DNA of 64,000 nucleotides from an uncultured Collinsella sp. (GTDB lineage Bacteria > Actinomycetota > Coriobacteriia > Coriobacteriales > Coriobacteriaceae). Location of the stretch: contig CABURU010000001.1 of assembly GCA_902494085.1 (NCBI GenBank), positions 150,456 to 214,455 of the forward strand, in the 5' to 3' direction. Under the pieces are notes generated by a model. The model was not told the origin of the DNA. It saw only the letters and a list, made by a program, of their open reading frames with translations, and did not search any database. Below are positions 27,280-35,785 of the stretch, one piece after another; position 1 is the stretch's first letter; each line of letters begins with the position of its first letter. The position numbers and the translations under genes were made by a program.

Positions 27280-29766
27280 CTATTCGCTACCGTCCCCAGC
27301 GTTTTCGCGGTCGTTGGCAAGCATTGCCGCGCCGGCGACCGTTGTCGCTACGGCGGCGGCAGCGAGCCCGGCGGCAATGCCGGAGCCGTCGCCCGTGTCG
27401 GCGAGTTTTCCGCCCGAGTTCTTGCCCTTGTTGCCCTTACCGTTCTTATCAGCGCTGCCTGCGTTGGAACCCGTGCCACCGTCGGTGCCGGTGCCGCCTG
27501 CACTGCTCGAGGCCGCTACGGTAAAGCTCGCGGCTCCGTCATTAGCAAGCTTGTAGTTTTGCGCCGCGTCGCCCAAAAGACCGTTCGCGCGCACCCAGTA
27601 CGTTCCCGCGGTAAATGCCTCGCCCTCGACCATTGCCGTGCCCGGAGCGCCGTCCGCGTCGTGCACAAACTCGAGCTGAGCCGTGCAGGCATCGTTTTCG
27701 AGTTTGCCCTCGAGCAGCGCCGCGACCTTTGTGCGCACATCCTCGCCGGCCTTAAGGCCTTCGAGCCCCTCAAAGTGGGGTGTCAGTGCGCGCGGATCGA
27801 TATCGATGGGCACGGATCCCTGCAGCCCCGTAACGGTCTCGTTGCCCAAGGCGTCGACATCCACGTATTCGATGGTAAACGCATGGCCCGAAGCCGCCAC
27901 GTTGAGTACGTTGCTGCTGTCGACAAGGCGGAAATGGCCCTCGCCAACGGTCTTGCCATCCTGGAGCGAGGCATCGCTCAGCGAGTCGCCGTACGTCATG
28001 CGCATGCGGGTCGGGAGGCAGCACGAAGCCGACTGCGTGTGCTTCGTATCGTAATTGTAATTGCGCTGGTAGATGCTCCGGGCCAGCGCCGCATCAACAA
28101 AGTCGGATGCGATGATGCCAATGTGCTTGAGGTAATCTGACTTTGTATCCTCGGTGCCGCTGGGATTGATGTACGGGCTCTTGTACAGATGCTCGTTGAC
28201 TACTCGTGCCGAGGTAAAAGGATTGCCTCCGTGCGACAAGCCCGTGCAGCTGGTGTAGTTGATAGACCAGCAACGCTCCTGGACTTGCACCTCGGCCCCG
28301 GCATCGTCCACGACGTCCACCTTGTTGCACGTGCGCCCGGTCGTTTCCTTCAGCGCATTATCGACCCAGCTGAGCTTGTCGGTTCCCGTGAGTTTGTACT
28401 TGTCCTGGGCATATACCTTGGTGCAATAGGGCTCTTCATTGCCCGTTTCCCCTATGGCTTCAAATCCCCGCGCGTCTTGGACGAGACACATCGACTGCCC
28501 GGAATGCGCCTTGATCTTGTCATCCCATTGGGTGAGGTCGAGGCCCCACGTGTGGCCGCTTACGCTGTTGCCGGCGAGCCCAAATCGACGCAGCAGGACG
28601 ATCTTTCCGCGCACCTCGCCCAGCGTGGGGACGTGGCTCGACGTGTAGAACAGGTTGGGGTTATCGGCCATAACCTTGGCGAAGGCCGTCGTTATGCTTT
28701 CGTCGGTAGCCTCATCGTTGCCGCGCGATGCGAGCATGATGAGCGCTTCTGACGGGTTTTCGTTCAAAAACGTTTTGAAGTACCCGATGACATCGGAGAG
28801 ATGCAGATAGTTCCCGTCTTTTTTGAGTAGGTAGAAAATCCCGTGGTCGATGCCGGGGTCATCGCCCTTTCCGAGCCGGATATCAAAATAGCGAATGCCT
28901 TCGAGCAACTGCGTGGGAATGTAATCCTGCTGGCATTTTACTTGCGAGGATTGGGGCTCAGTGTCGTTGTCCACGCTGCAGGTGCCCGAATCGTGCGTAC
29001 CCGGGATGCTCAGCTCGTCGAGGAACTTGTTGTCGTCGACGTATTTCATCCAACATGGTCCGTCGACGTAGCTGCTGTACGTGATCCAGTCGAGGCTGCT
29101 AACCGTGGCATCGTTCTTTTTCATGTCGTAACCGATAAGTTCGAGCTCCCACGGAATGCTCTTACTCTTATGGCAGATCTTATTGTTGTCCTGGTCTTCG
29201 CCGTTCGATTCTATTGCCAGGTACTTAATGTCTTTTTTCTCGGTTTCTTTCTCGACCGTGCGGTCTCGGATGATATAGGTTCCGTTTGATTGACGCTCGA
29301 ACGCAAAAGCGCGGCTGGGCTTGTTGTCATACTCGCCGCCCCATACGTGGATGACCTTTCCATCTTTGTCAGAGTCGTCGTCGACCGACCAAATGCTGTA
29401 GCCCGTCTTTTTATGCTCTTCGAAATTGAGCAAGGTGCGGATAGCATACCAGTTTGTATCGTCATTCTTGGTCGTTACGTTCTCAAGGATGAGCTTGCTG
29501 GACGTGCCGTCGTTAAACAGGTGGCAGACGTTGCCGCGAACGTTGCCGTCTTGGTTGACGCTCGCGGTGCGAAAATAGCCCGCGGGGCGAAGGCGAATGA
29601 CGAAATTGTCGAGGCTGTCCGACGGTGCGGGTGTGTTGTCTGCAAATGCCGCTCGCAGGGGAATGCCCGGCGCTGCGGTTTCGGGCAGGCTTGCAAGTGG
29701 TGACAACGCCGCAAGCCCTAGGCCCAGCGTAAACGCTCGGCGGCTGATGGCATGGTGTTCGGTCAT
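27280..29766 (-). CDS. Tat-exported, wall-anchored PI-PLC-like protein
   Basis: 828-residue surface protein. The N-terminus has a twin-arginine signal (SRRAFTLGLGLAALSPLA, residues 8-25). A phosphatidylinositol-specific phospholipase C X-domain is seen around residues 245-420: LSIPGTHDSG with the first catalytic His, then YFDIRLGKG and GIDHG with the second. An upstream domain (50-235) resembles ricin/lectin-like or unknown beta structure. The C-terminus has a Gly/Ser/Asn/Lys-rich spacer, a sortase-like LADTG, a hydrophobic helix and a charged tail. The natural substrate is unknown; host or microbial inositol lipids are possible. Start ATG 29766 has GGAGAAG upstream. Confidence 0.85.
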   Translation of the reverse strand: MTEHHAISRRAFTLGLGLAALSPLASLPETAAPGIPLRAAFADNTPAPSDSLDNFVIRLRPAGYFRTASVNQDGNVRGNVCHLFNDGTSSKLILENVTTKNDDTNWYAIRTLLNFEEHKKTGYSIWSVDDDSDKDGKVIHVWGGEYDNKPSRAFAFERQSNGTYIIRDRTVEKETEKKDIKYLAIESNGEDQDNNKICHKSKSIPWELELIGYDMKKNDATVSSLDWITYSSYVDGPCWMKYVDDNKFLDELSIPGTHDSGTCSVDNDTEPQSSQVKCQQDYIPTQLLEGIRYFDIRLGKGDDPGIDHGIFYLLKKDGNYLHLSDVIGYFKTFLNENPSEALIMLASRGNDEATDESITTAFAKVMADNPNLFYTSSHVPTLGEVRGKIVLLRRFGLAGNSVSGHTWGLDLTQWDDKIKAHSGQSMCLVQDARGFEAIGETGNEEPYCTKVYAQDKYKLTGTDKLSWVDNALKETTGRTCNKVDVVDDAGAEVQVQERCWSINYTSCTGLSHGGNPFTSARVVNEHLYKSPYINPSGTEDTKSDYLKHIGIIASDFVDAALARSIYQRNYNYDTKHTQSASCCLPTRMRMTYGDSLSDASLQDGKTVGEGHFRLVDSSNVLNVAASGHAFTIEYVDVDALGNETVTGLQGSVPIDIDPRALTPHFEGLEGLKAGEDVRTKVAALLEGKLENDACTAQLEFVHDADGAPGTAMVEGEAFTAGTYWVRANGLLGDAAQNYKLANDGAASFTVAASSSAGGTGTDGGTGSNAGSADKNGKGNKGKNSGGKLADTGDGSGIAAGLAAAAVATTVAGAAMLANDRENAGDGSE

Positions 29767-30071
29767 AACTTCTCCATTCGCAGAGTGCGGTTATGCGATA
29801 GTTTTGGTCACTATACTGCCCAGATGTTTAAAGATGCTGGTTTAATTGTCTGCGCGGCGCAATAAATCGGTGGGCGGACGTGTTGGGGTGTTTGTCGTTT
29901 TCGTACTGTTGCCACATTTGGGGCGGTTCCGGCGTCCGGCATCCTCGCGTTCGTCGGCTACAGGCATAAGAAAGGGAGGGTCGGTTTACCGGCCCTCCCT
30001 GGGTACGAAGCGCTGGGGTACCGTCGCTTGTTTGCACTGCGACCGTGTTTCCCGTTGCGCTCGCCAGTCGC
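29767..30071. other. Intergenic stretch, one terminator only
   Basis: About 300 bases between two minus-strand genes. It carries the terminator of the downstream-facing lipoprotein gene (29965-30000) and presumably the promoter of the PI-PLC-like gene near 29780-29860. I see no coding frame or repeat in it. Confidence 0.5.
29965..30000 (-). terminator. Terminator of lipoprotein gene 1
   Basis: GGGAGGG(T)CGGT and ACCGGCCCTCCC arms pair strongly. Read on the minus strand the stem is followed by TTTCTT. It follows the stop of the lipoprotein gene at 30072. Confidence 0.8.
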
Positions 30072-30665
30072 TTAGCGCTTGATCTCGATATCGTCGAGCT
30101 TGACGTCCATGGCCTCGGTCTTGGCCTCGGCGATGTCGTCGGCAAATTCCAGAGACTTCATCATGGTCTCGACGGCGTCCTTGTGCTCCTCGACGTTGTC
30201 GATACGCACATACACACTGCCGCCGTCAACGTCGGTGAAGTATTCGGTCGTTACGCCGCCCGAGTGTGTATAGGAAGCGTTGCGCCAAGTCTTGCCGTTG
30301 TACTTGACGGGGTCATTCTCGGTCCACTCAAAGCTGGCATTCCACTTTGCCTCGTAGTCGAACAGCTCGTCGGCGTTCTTGTCAGGATCGAAGACGGGGA
30401 TGAAGCGATCGCTGGCGTGCTCGCTCTCGGTGAACTTAAACTGGGCCCTGTCGGCGGTGTCGCCGGCAACGTCGGTAATCTCGACGCCCTCGGGAACCTC
30501 GACCTTAAACCAAATGAAGTCGGTCCTCATATCCACGGCTGGCTTTTCTGCCCCGCCGCCACCGCCACTTCCGGTAGCGTCGCCGCTGCCACCGCAGCCC
30601 ACCAGGGCAACTGCGGCAAAGAGACTGATGCAGAGGGTGAGAATCGCAAAGGCCTTCTTTTTCAT
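30072..30665 (-). CDS. Lipoprotein, paralogue 1
   Basis: 197-residue lipoprotein with signal peptide MKKKAFAILTLCISLFAAVA and lipobox LVGC (Cys 24), then a Gly/Ser linker. The mature domain (FIWFKVEVPEGVEITDVAGD onward) is unrecognised and shares a common pattern with the neighbour at 30907: T-D-(F/Y)-I-W-F-K-V-E-(V/M)-P-E-G-V, D-R-F-I-P-V, Y-N-G-(K/R)-T-W, F-T-D-V. The two genes are tandem duplicates with the same ribosome site (GGAGGAC...ACCATG). Outer-surface location is predicted; role unknown. Confidence 0.85.
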   Translation of the reverse strand: MKKKAFAILTLCISLFAAVALVGCGGSGDATGSGGGGGAEKPAVDMRTDFIWFKVEVPEGVEITDVAGDTADRAQFKFTESEHASDRFIPVFDPDKNADELFDYEAKWNASFEWTENDPVKYNGKTWRNASYTHSGGVTTEYFTDVDGGSVYVRIDNVEEHKDAVETMMKSLEFADDIAEAKTEAMDVKLDDIEIKR

Positions 30666-30738
30666 GGTCGTGTCCTCCTCGATCTGTAACCGCCCATGGA
30701 TTACCTGTCTTTACTGTACGCGTGGACGGCTCGCTAGG

Positions 30739-30756
30739 GTGGGCCATGTGTCCCAT
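30739..30756. repeat. Direct repeat upstream of lipoprotein gene 1 (copy A)
   Basis: GTGGGCCATGTGTCCCAT occurs here and again at 31714-31731. It contains TGGG-N8-CCCA half-sites. It lies 74 bases upstream of the start of lipoprotein gene 1 and could be an operator or a REP remnant. Confidence 0.55.
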
Positions 30757-30808
30757 TCTGAGGGCCGGATTTGCGCCGTTAAGTGGCAATATGTTCGGGC
30801 GCAAAAGA

Positions 30809-30837
30809 GGGGAGGGCTGGTGCTGTCGGCCCTCCCC
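30809..30837 (-). terminator. Terminator of lipoprotein gene 2
   Basis: GGGGAGGGC (30809-30817) pairs perfectly with GCCCTCCCC (30829-30837). On the minus strand it runs into CTCTTTT. Its layout mirrors the terminator after paralogue 1, as expected if the whole unit was duplicated. Confidence 0.75.
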
Positions 30838-30906
30838 GGGTTGGGCGCCCGTTGTTTTAATGGGGCGCATGTGCGCGGGTGCGCGTAGGCGCGTGCGGGT
30901 GTCCCG

Positions 30907-31506
30907 TTACTTGATCTCGATGCTCGAAATCTCGACTTCGCGTGCCTCGGAAACTGCCTCTTCCATGTCATCGGGGAACTCGATGGAGTTGAGGAGTGCC
31001 TCGGCTTCTTTCTTGTGCTGGTCGAAGTTCGAGATGAGGACGTAGACGCTTCCCGGCTCAACATCGGTAAAAAGCATGGTTGAGATGCCGCTGTTGTCCT
31101 CGTATGTTCCGACGAGCCACGTCCTGCCGTTATACTCGACGGACCCGTCATCCTTCCACTGGAACGTATCCCCCTTCTTTTCCGCCTGGTCGGCGTGGGA
31201 TTCCTCGGCCGTCAGCGCTTTTTTCCAAACGGGGATAAAGCGATCGGCCGAGGCGTTCTCGTCTTCGGGGAAGGTGAGCTGGACCCTGTCGGCATTCTTG
31301 CCGGCAGAGTCGCTTACGCCGACGCCCTCGGGCATCTCGACCTTAAACCAGATGTAGTCGGTCTTCTTGGCGACGGGGGCCTTTTCCTTGCTCTCGCTCT
31401 TGGGGGCGCTGCCGCCGCCCGATGCGCTCCCGCCGCAGCCCACAAGGGCGAGCGCGGCAAAGAGGGCGATGCAAAGGGAAAGGATCGATAGGGTCTTTTT
31501 CATCAT
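30907..31506 (-). CDS. Lipoprotein, paralogue 2
   Basis: 199-residue lipoprotein, signal peptide MMKKTLSILSLCIALFAALA and lipobox LVGC. The mature part parallels the gene at 30072 (YIWFKVEMPEGVGVSDSAG, DRFIPVWKK, YNGRTWLVG, LFTDVEPGSVYVLI). The start at 31506 has GGAGG eight bases upstream; an open frame continues further upstream, but those residues are not conserved between the paralogues. Function unknown; likely membrane-tethered on the outer face. Confidence 0.85.
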   Translation of the reverse strand: MMKKTLSILSLCIALFAALALVGCGGSASGGGSAPKSESKEKAPVAKKTDYIWFKVEMPEGVGVSDSAGKNADRVQLTFPEDENASADRFIPVWKKALTAEESHADQAEKKGDTFQWKDDGSVEYNGRTWLVGTYEDNSGISTMLFTDVEPGSVYVLISNFDQHKKEAEALLNSIEFPDDMEEAVSEAREVEISSIEIK

Positions 31507-31713
31507 GGTGGCGTCCTCCTTGTCTGTTAGTGACATCATGGCGCCGCATGTTGTTGGGGCGTTGTTTCCGTTTGCGGCGGATGTCTTTGTGCGTGGGTTG
31601 TGTGAGTACGTTAATGCATCCTTTCGTGGTTTGTGGTCGTTGCGCAGCCGTGCCCCAACGGGCTCCTTATTTATAGATATGCCCCGGTTTGTGCTGCCAG
31701 AGAGTCTCGAAAG

Positions 31714-31731
31714 GTGGGCCATGTGTCCCAT
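31714..31731. repeat. Direct repeat upstream of lipoprotein gene 2 (copy B)
   Basis: Identical 18-base string to copy A at 30739-30756. It lies about 208 bases upstream of the start of lipoprotein gene 2. The rest of 31507-31892 holds only promoters of the divergent genes and the hairpin at 31841; no coding frame is credible. Confidence 0.55.
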
Positions 31732-31840
31732 GCTTGCGTTGCCGCCGCCTATCGCGTGCCATAGAAATCAGCGATGGCCAGGTACGCTGACGCCCGTGTG
31801 CTTATGGGCTAGACTTAGCACCATTATGTGATCGATGCGG

Positions 31841-31866
31841 TCGGTCGGCGGTTTCCACCCGACCGA
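31841..31866 (+). promoter_or_regulatory. Inverted repeat in the leader of the FchA-like gene
   Basis: TCGGTCGG (31841-31848) and CCGACCGA (31859-31866) are perfect 8-bp arms around a 10-base loop, ending 26 bases before the start codon. It may be an operator or a leader hairpin; no T run follows. Confidence 0.4.
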
Positions 31867-31892
31867 TGTATATGACTTGAAGGTGCATGCGT

Positions 31893-32525
31893 ATGAGCCA
31901 AGAGATGATGGACAAGACCTGCCGCGGGTTTGCCGAGGCGCTTGCCGCGCGCGAGCCGGTTCCCGGCGGTGGCAGCGCGAGCGCCTTTGTGGGCGCGCTG
32001 GGCGCCTCGCTGTGCGGGATGGTTGCTCGCTATGGCGCGACGAACCCCGCGCTTGCCGATCGCGCGGACGACTTGACGCGCGCGTTTGCCCAGGCGGATG
32101 AATTGGCTCAGGAACTTGTCGACTTGGTCGCCGAGGACGTTCGTGCCTACGGGCAGGTGTCGGCGGCGTATGGTGTTTCGCGTGAGGACCCTGCTCGAAC
32201 GGCTGCGATTCAAGATGCGCTGCATGTTGCCGCCATACCGCCGTATCGCATCATGGATGCGTGCGGTCGTGCGCTGGCGTTGCTCGAGGATATGGCTGAC
32301 AAGGGATCGCGCCAGCTGCTGTCCGATGTGGCCTGTGGCGCCGTGTTCTGCCGTGCCGCCATGCAGGGCGCGAGTCTGACGCTCTTTGCCAATACCACGT
32401 CCATGAAGGATCGGGCGCGCGCCGAGGAGCTCGAGACGGCGTGTGATGAGTTGCTCGACACATGGCTGCCGCGCGCCGATGCGCTGGCGCGCCGTGCCGC
32501 CGACGCTGCAAGAAAGAGGGGATAG
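31893..32525 (+). CDS. Cyclodeaminase/cyclohydrolase family protein (FchA-like)
   Basis: 210-residue all-helical protein of the FTCD_C family, which includes formimino-THF cyclodeaminase and methenyl-THF cyclohydrolase FchA. The hallmark substrate-binding start EPVPGGGSASAFVGALGASL (~20-40) is intact, as is the helical TMs-like repeat pattern (AAIPPYRIMDACGRALALLE). It is followed after two bases by folD. In this context methenyl-THF cyclohydrolase is the most likely activity, making 5,10-methenyl-THF from 10-formyl-THF. The ATG at 31893 is better spaced from GAAGG than the one at 31887. Confidence 0.85.
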   Translation: MSQEMMDKTCRGFAEALAAREPVPGGGSASAFVGALGASLCGMVARYGATNPALADRADDLTRAFAQADELAQELVDLVAEDVRAYGQVSAAYGVSREDPARTAAIQDALHVAAIPPYRIMDACGRALALLEDMADKGSRQLLSDVACGAVFCRAAMQGASLTLFANTTSMKDRARAEELETACDELLDTWLPRADALARRAADAARKRG

Positions 32526-32527
32526 CC

Positions 32528-33382
32528 ATGGCTGAGCTACTGAAGGGTGCTCCCGTCGCCCGCGCTTTGACTGAGGAGCTCGCTGCCCGCTGCGCTGCGC
32601 TGCGCGAACGCGGTGTTGTTCCGACGCTTGCTATCGTGCGTGTGGGTGAACGCGAGGACGACCTATCCTACGAGCGCGGCGCCCTTAAACGCTGCGAAAA
32701 GGTTGGCATCGAGGCGCGTCGCGTGTTGCTTCCTGCCGGTGTTTCGCAAGACGAGCTGTTGACGGCCATCGAGGACATCAATGCCGACTCGGCTGTTCAT
32801 GGCTGTCTGATGTTTCGCCCGCTGCCCGCCGGCCTTGACGAGAACGCCGTCGCCGCAGCGCTCGATCTCGCCAAGGACGTTGACTCCATGACGCCGGCTT
32901 CGCTGCTCACCACGCTTTCGGGGCGCGGCGAGGGTTTTGCCCCCTGCACAGCTGAAGCCGTGCTTGCTTTGCTGGATCATTACGGCGTTGAGCTGGACGG
33001 CGCCAAAGTTGCCGTGGTCGGACGCTCACTGGTAATTGGCCGCCCCGTTGCCGCCATGCTTACGGCGCGCAACGCAACCGTGACGACGTGCCATACGCAT
33101 ACGCGCGATCTTGCCGTCGAGTGCTGTGCTGCTGACATTGTGGTTGCCGCCGTTGGACGCGCGCGCACGATTGGCGTGGATGCCGTTCGCGAGGGCCAGA
33201 CGATCATTGATGTGGGCATTAACTGGGATGAGGACGCTGGCAAGCTGGTGGGTGACGTCGATTTTGTTGCCGCGGAGCCGGTTGTTGGTGCCATCACCCC
33301 CGTGCCGGGCGGCGTGGGCGCCGTGACAACGGCGATTCTCGCCAAACACGTGATCGAAGCGGCCGAGCGCGCATCGAAATAG
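32528..33382 (+). CDS. folD: FolD methylene-THF dehydrogenase, cyclohydrolase residues lost
   Basis: 284 residues with the FolD fold. The dinucleotide-binding region VVGRSLVIGRPVAAML (~165-180), KDVDSMTP (~116-123) and the C-terminal TPVPGGVGAVTTAIL are present. Two active-site residues differ from the bifunctional enzyme. The YVxxK motif reads YERGA, so the lysine needed for cyclohydrolase (K54 in E. coli) is Ala52, and the QLPLP glutamine is Phe96 in MFRPLP. The enzyme is therefore probably a dehydrogenase only, relying on the FchA-like neighbour. GAGGGG lies six bases before the ATG. Confidence 0.93.
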   Translation: MAELLKGAPVARALTEELAARCAALRERGVVPTLAIVRVGEREDDLSYERGALKRCEKVGIEARRVLLPAGVSQDELLTAIEDINADSAVHGCLMFRPLPAGLDENAVAAALDLAKDVDSMTPASLLTTLSGRGEGFAPCTAEAVLALLDHYGVELDGAKVAVVGRSLVIGRPVAAMLTARNATVTTCHTHTRDLAVECCAADIVVAAVGRARTIGVDAVREGQTIIDVGINWDEDAGKLVGDVDFVAAEPVVGAITPVPGGVGAVTTAILAKHVIEAAERASK

Positions 33383-33415
33383 GCGTTTTGAAGCTGTTTG
33401 AGGGGTTAGTTCTAT

Positions 33416-33657
33416 ACCCCGTGGACAGAAAATGCCAAATATGAGTAGTGTTGCCAAGATAGTCACATATATTTTAGGTTAATTTGGCTCTCTAACGATA
33501 TTTATTATCGATAGAGAGCCTATTTTATTGGACCTATGGGGAATTACATCATCTAATTTTTGAACAAATGTAGACTTCCGACACCCATGCGTAGCAAAAT
33601 TGCTGTTACTAAATTGGTGACAGTACTCATATTTGGCATTTTTTGACCACAGGGGTT
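33416..33657. mobile_element. MITE-like AT-rich element with ~42-bp terminal inverted repeats
   Basis: A roughly 240-bp AT-rich island in GC-rich surroundings, with no gene. The ends (about 33416-33457 and 33614-33657) are imperfect inverted repeats over about 42 bp, sharing AATGCCAAATATGAGTA and the bases around it. There is no open frame that could be a transposase. This is what a non-autonomous element looks like; the related transposase is not in the window. The rest of 33383-33737 shows nothing else besides the dipeptidase leader. Confidence 0.65.
33486..33530. terminator. Hairpin in the centre of the MITE-like element, possible terminator
   Basis: GGCTCTCTAACGATA and TATCGATAGAGAGCC pair over 15 bp with one mismatch around a TTTAT loop. 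TATTTTATT follows on the + strand, so it could terminate folD transcripts. Confidence 0.6.
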
Positions 33658-33737
33658 GCCGGTGCCGTGGTTTCGCCCTTTTTGCGTCGAAGCGATACAC
33701 TGTTGCCGTTTGATTTCTTCGCTCAAGGAGGATGCGC

Positions 33738-35261
33738 ATGCCGTGCACAACGATTCTGGTCGGTAAGAACGCGAGCTACGACGGGTCGACGCTTGTCGCG
33801 CGTAACGAGGACTCGTCCAACGGGGTGTTTGAGCCCAAGCGTATGCGCGTGGTGCATCCCGACGAGCAGCCGCGCGTCTACACGAGCGTCCTGAGTCACC
33901 TGACCATTGAGCTGCCCGACAACCCCATGCGCTACACGAGCGTTCCCGACGTCATTCCCGGCCACGGCATCTGGGCCGAGGCCGGTTTCAACGAGCTCAA
34001 CGTTGGCATGTCCGCAACCGAGACGCTCACCACCAACGAGCGCGTTCGCGGCGCCGATCCGCTTGTGGACTACGTGCCCGCCAAGGGCAACGAGGGTGAG
34101 GACGGCTATGTGCCGGCGCAGCCCGGTGGCTTGGGCGAGGAGGACATGGTGACCCTGGTGCTGCCGTATGCCAAGTCCGCCCGCGACGGCGTGCGTATTC
34201 TGGGCGAGCTGCTCGAGCGCTACGGCACCTACGAGAACAACGGCATCGCCTTTAGCGACGTGGACGAGATCTGGTGGCTCGAGACCATCGGCGGTCACCA
34301 CTGGATCGCCAGGCGCGTGCCTGACGACGCCTATGTGACCATGCCCAACCAGCTGGGCATCGACAGCTTTGACCTGGACGACGCCGAGGGCGACCAGGCC
34401 GACCACATGTGCTCCGCCGACCTGCGCTCCTGGATGGCCGAGTGGCATCTGGACCTGACGCTGGGTGTCGAGGGCGACGGTCCGGCTGCGGTCTTTAACC
34501 CGCGCGAGGCCTTTGGTTCGCACAGCGACAGCGACCATGTCTACAACACGCCGCGCGCCTGGTACATGCAGCGCTGCCTCAACCCCAGCGACGTGTGGGA
34601 TGGCCCCGACGCCGACTACACGCCCGAGAGCGACGATATCCCCTGGAGCCGCGTGCCCGAGCGCAAGGTGACCATCGAGGACATCAAGTACGTACTCTCG
34701 AGCCACTACCAGGGCACGGAGTACGACTGCTACGGCAGCAAGGGTACGCCCGCCACGCGCGGCGCCTATCGCCCCATCGGCATCAACCGCAACAGCCAGC
34801 TTGCCGTGCTGCAGCTGCGCCCCTATGCGCAGCCGGCCTATCGCGCCGTGCAGTGGATGGCGTTTGGCTCCAACTCGTTTAACGCGCTGGTTCCGCTGTA
34901 CGCCAACGTCGAGACCATGCCCGAGTACTATGCCGACACGCAGGCTCGCGTAACGTCCGAAAACTTCTACTGGGCCAACCGCCTGATCGGCGCCCTGGCC
35001 GACGTCCGTTTCCATGAGTGCGGCCGCGCTGTGGAGGACTATCAGGAGAAGGTCGGTGGCATGGGTCACAAGCAGATCCATGACGTCGACGCTGCCGTAG
35101 CCGCTCTGCCCGAGGCCGAGGTGCCTTCCGAGCTTGCACGCGCCAACGAGGCCTTTGCCGAGCGTGTTCGCGTGGAGACCGATGCCCTGCTGGGCAAGGT
35201 GCTCTTCACCACGAGCAGCGCCATGAAGAACTCTTTCGCGATGAACGACAACGTGAGGTAG
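33738..35261 (+). CDS. C69-family dipeptidase (PepD-like)
   Basis: 507-residue Ntn-hydrolase of peptidase family C69. The nucleophile cysteine is at the N-terminus (MPCTTILVGKNASYDGSTL), exposed after removal of the first residues; the RNED motif (VARNEDSSNG) follows. ATG 33738 is six bases from AAGGAGG, whereas the ATG at 33732 abuts it, so 33738 is preferred. Members cleave a broad range of dipeptides in the cytoplasm. It stands alone between the MITE-like element and the phasin-like gene. Confidence 0.92.
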   Translation: MPCTTILVGKNASYDGSTLVARNEDSSNGVFEPKRMRVVHPDEQPRVYTSVLSHLTIELPDNPMRYTSVPDVIPGHGIWAEAGFNELNVGMSATETLTTNERVRGADPLVDYVPAKGNEGEDGYVPAQPGGLGEEDMVTLVLPYAKSARDGVRILGELLERYGTYENNGIAFSDVDEIWWLETIGGHHWIARRVPDDAYVTMPNQLGIDSFDLDDAEGDQADHMCSADLRSWMAEWHLDLTLGVEGDGPAAVFNPREAFGSHSDSDHVYNTPRAWYMQRCLNPSDVWDGPDADYTPESDDIPWSRVPERKVTIEDIKYVLSSHYQGTEYDCYGSKGTPATRGAYRPIGINRNSQLAVLQLRPYAQPAYRAVQWMAFGSNSFNALVPLYANVETMPEYYADTQARVTSENFYWANRLIGALADVRFHECGRAVEDYQEKVGGMGHKQIHDVDAAVAALPEAEVPSELARANEAFAERVRVETDALLGKVLFTTSSAMKNSFAMNDNVR

Positions 35262-35360
35262 GGATTTCTCGTCGATCGAATAGTGCTAAAACGCTTTGTC
35301 GCTTTCGCTCAATCTTGGGTACAAGAACGCCAATGCAGTTGTTTGTGATTGGAGACAACC

Positions 35361-35777
35361 ATGGTTATGAAACTCGATCAGCTTGTTAACGGCGCCATTA
35401 ACGTGGGCTTTGGCGCTGCCGCCGTTGCTGTCGAAGGCGGCAAGAAGGTCCTCGACGACCTTAATACCAAGGGCGAGCAGGTTCGCAAGGACGCCGGCAC
35501 CCCCGATATCGCCCGTAGCGTGTCCGACATGTTCGAGCAGGCCGGCGGCACCATCTCCGACCTGACCGAGCGTCTGGGCATGCAGGGCGAGACCGCGGCC
35601 CAACGCGTGCTCGACGAGCTCATTCTGGCTCGCGTCCGCGTTATGACCGCGCCCGAGCGCACGGCCTTCCTGGCCCATGTGCGCGACATCGTCGATTCGG
35701 TCGAGGACAACGTGACCTCGGTGCCCGTCGAGTCTGTTGAGGCCGACGATGCGAAGGATACCGAAGAGGCCGAGTAG
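35361..35777 (+). CDS. Phasin-like small protein upstream of ubiB-family gene
   Basis: 138 residues, mostly amphipathic helix with an acidic tail (SVEADDAKDTEEAE). The pattern (AVAVEGGKKVLDDLNTKGEQV, ELILARVRVMTAPERTAFL) is reminiscent of phasin/PhaF-type coiled proteins. ATG 35361 has GGAG six bases upstream; the in-frame TTG at 35349 precedes that site. Eight bases separate it from the kinase-like gene, so they are probably cotranscribed. Function unproven. Confidence 0.7.
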   Translation: MVMKLDQLVNGAINVGFGAAAVAVEGGKKVLDDLNTKGEQVRKDAGTPDIARSVSDMFEQAGGTISDLTERLGMQGETAAQRVLDELILARVRVMTAPERTAFLAHVRDIVDSVEDNVTSVPVESVEADDAKDTEEAE

Positions 35778-35785
35778 CAGCGCAG

